From positions 1 to 6,211 of the forward strand of contig QMRV01000112.1 of NCBI GenBank assembly GCA_003649445.1: 6,211 nucleotides of DNA, given 5' to 3'. The stretch's first letter is position 1; every line of letters begins with the position of its first letter. This DNA comes from Thermoprotei archaeon. GTDB lineage: Archaea > Thermoproteota > Thermoprotei > Thermofilales > B15-G2. Of the stretch, positions 5,345 to 6,211 are shown piece by piece. Made by a program: the position numbers and the translations under genes. The notes beneath the pieces were generated by a model that was given only the letters and a program-made list of their open reading frames with translations, had not been told where the DNA came from and made no database searches.

Positions 5345-6211
5345 GACGTTTTCACAACCTATTAGTTCTTTGGCTTTTTGCAAGAATTCTGAGAGAGGCA
5401 TTAGCTTATGATTCTTTAAGTCTAAGGTAAAGAACTCTACGCTTTTACCTGTTTTCTGCTCCCATCCTCTAATATTCTTCTTAATTTCCCAAAGATCCCT
5501 GACATGAAGTAAGAAAGTTAAGTTATCCAAAACTATATTTATCTTTTCTATGGAAGTTTTTTCGTATTTTCTGATAGTTTCATTTATTTTATCGCGAGGT
5601 TTTCTGCCTTCATTATCTTCATGGAATAAAGTCTCAACCTCGTAAGCTTCCCCTTCTATTGTGTCGTATACGTCGGGCGTAGCACCGTCAATCTTTTTTT
5701 CTGTCCATATTTTTTCTTCTATTTCCTCTTTAGTCCGTAGGCCATATTTTTCGGCTAATAGCTTTACAATAAATACTTTAATTTGGCGATGCAGATCAGA
5801 TTCCAGTCCTTCGTGACGAAGTGTTGCATCAAGATATATTCCACTTTTTTCTCTCTCAAGAACTCTAAGATAATTTTTGTGTACATTTTCACAATATACA
5901 TTAAGATCGTCAAGAGTAGTACCTCGCGGTCTACTACTGCCTCTAAATATTGCTTCAAAGTTGATATCTTCTGGAGATAATCCCCATGCTAATTCAGTGA
6001 AAATTCTTTTTTGCTTTTTCTCCATTTTCCTTGGATATACTTTAATAAAATTTAAAGGATGCTCTATATTCGCTGATAATTCTTCTAAATTTTCTTTATA
6101 ATAATCGTAAAGCTCTTTATCTCTTGCCTTAAATATAAGAAAGCAAATATCACCTACAACAAATCTAAAAAGAATTTCTTTCAGATGTTCTGAAGAAATT
6201 ACTTTAAATAC
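5327..6211 (-). CDS. PD-(D/E)XK nuclease-like protein, 5' end outside the window
   Basis: The frame is open on the minus strand from the right edge to the TGA, giving 294 residues. The first ATG (6025) would give 232 residues, but the 62 codons before it have no stop and read as ordinary protein (KEILFRFVVGDICFLIFKAR, later NLEELSANIEHPLNFIKVYP), so the gene probably begins outside. Counting from that Met, the core is at 72-132: GLESDLHRQIK (an acidic helix), then PDV (Asp118), then YEVET (Glu129, Glu131). This resembles a PD-(D/E)XK fold with Glu in place of the catalytic Lys. A helix with KINETIRKYEK and the strand KINIVLDN follow, as is common in this fold. No membrane segment or signal is seen. 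The target could be foreign DNA or a junction (inference). Composition is AT-rich and unlike the neighbours. It overlaps the convergent gene by 18 bases. Confidence 0.65.
   Translation of the reverse strand, partial: VFKVISSEHLKEILFRFVVGDICFLIFKARDKELYDYYKENLEELSANIEHPLNFIKVYPRKMEKKQKRIFTELAWGLSPEDINFEAIFRGSSRPRGTTLDDLNVYCENVHKNYLRVLEREKSGIYLDATLRHEGLESDLHRQIKVFIVKLLAEKYGLRTKEEIEEKIWTEKKIDGATPDVYDTIEGEAYEVETLFHEDNEGRKPRDKINETIRKYEKTSIEKINIVLDNLTFLLHVRDLWEIKKNIRGWEQKTGKSVEFFTLDLKNHKLMPLSEFLQKAKELIGCENVLVSSF
6049..6056 (-). promoter_or_regulatory. Possible TATA box for an internal start at 6025
   Basis: On the minus strand this reads TTTAAATT at -31 to -24 from the ATG at 6025, a correct leaderless spacing. 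It competes with the reading that the gene starts outside the window. In AT-rich coding sequence such a match may be chance. Confidence 0.25.

Noticed and set aside
5176..5430. Plus-strand frame of 84 codons, rich in Asn and Thr
   Set aside because: It is a shifted frame over the end of the polytopic membrane protein gene, and its biased composition reflects ACA/AAC-rich codons of that gene.
5764..6101. Three short frames over the nuclease-like gene (5764-5958 minus, 5783-5980 plus, 5877-6101 plus)
   Set aside because: All are shadows of the longer minus-strand frame, which has motif support and runs through the whole stretch.
1..6211. CRISPR array, tRNA or rRNA gene, transposase
   Set aside because: I looked for regularly spaced repeats, cloverleaf-like sequence and transposase motifs on both strands and saw none.

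Overview
The window looks like a chromosomal accessory region of a thermophilic archaeon, most likely a member of Thermoproteota (Crenarchaeota). The evidence is heavy use of ATA, CTA and AGA/AGG codons, operon-leading genes with no ribosome binding site (leaderless style) and TATA-like boxes just upstream, internal operon genes with GGTGA-type Shine-Dalgarno sites and overlapping stop/start codons, and type IV pilin-like N-termini. I cannot name a genus. No rRNA, tRNA, CRISPR array or transposase is visible.

Region 1 (1-1802, plus strand) is an exported or surface protein cluster. It holds the C-terminal part of an unrecognised protein (2-379), then a tightly coupled three-gene operon (401-787, 784-1386, 1383-1802). 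The first two operon proteins start with a basic residue, then (A/G)Q(L/V)YT, then a hydrophobic helix, which resembles archaeal class III (pilin-type) signal sequences. The third starts directly with a pilin-like TLEYLL helix. They may be minor pilins or pseudopilins of an archaeal type IV pilus-like assembly whose ATPase and platform genes would lie outside the window.

Region 2 (1803-2546) is AT-rich. It carries one minus-strand gene for a small protein with two membrane segments (1879-2349), with a well-placed TATA box, followed by about 200 bases without a gene. Those bases contain a pair of direct repeats that could be an operator.

Region 3 (2547-5344) holds a ribbon-helix-helix DNA-binding protein (2547-2855) and three membrane-anchored proteins. 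One (2852-3652, minus) has an extracellular beta-rich domain, one membrane segment and a very Lys/Arg-rich cytoplasmic tail. It is divergent from a two-gene operon: a helical ectodomain protein with one C-terminal membrane segment (3685-4320) and a protein with a signal peptide, an Ig/PKD-like domain and about seven membrane segments (4304-5344). The 32-base divergent gap contains a single symmetric TATA-like box. I infer that the three proteins form one envelope complex; I recognise no described system in them.

Region 4 (5327-6211, minus) is again AT-rich. It carries the C-terminal 294 residues of a probable PD-(D/E)XK-type nuclease-like protein, open through the right edge of the window. 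Regions 2 and 4 contain no CTAG tetranucleotide, whereas the flanking regions are full of it, so the two AT-rich blocks may be of foreign origin.
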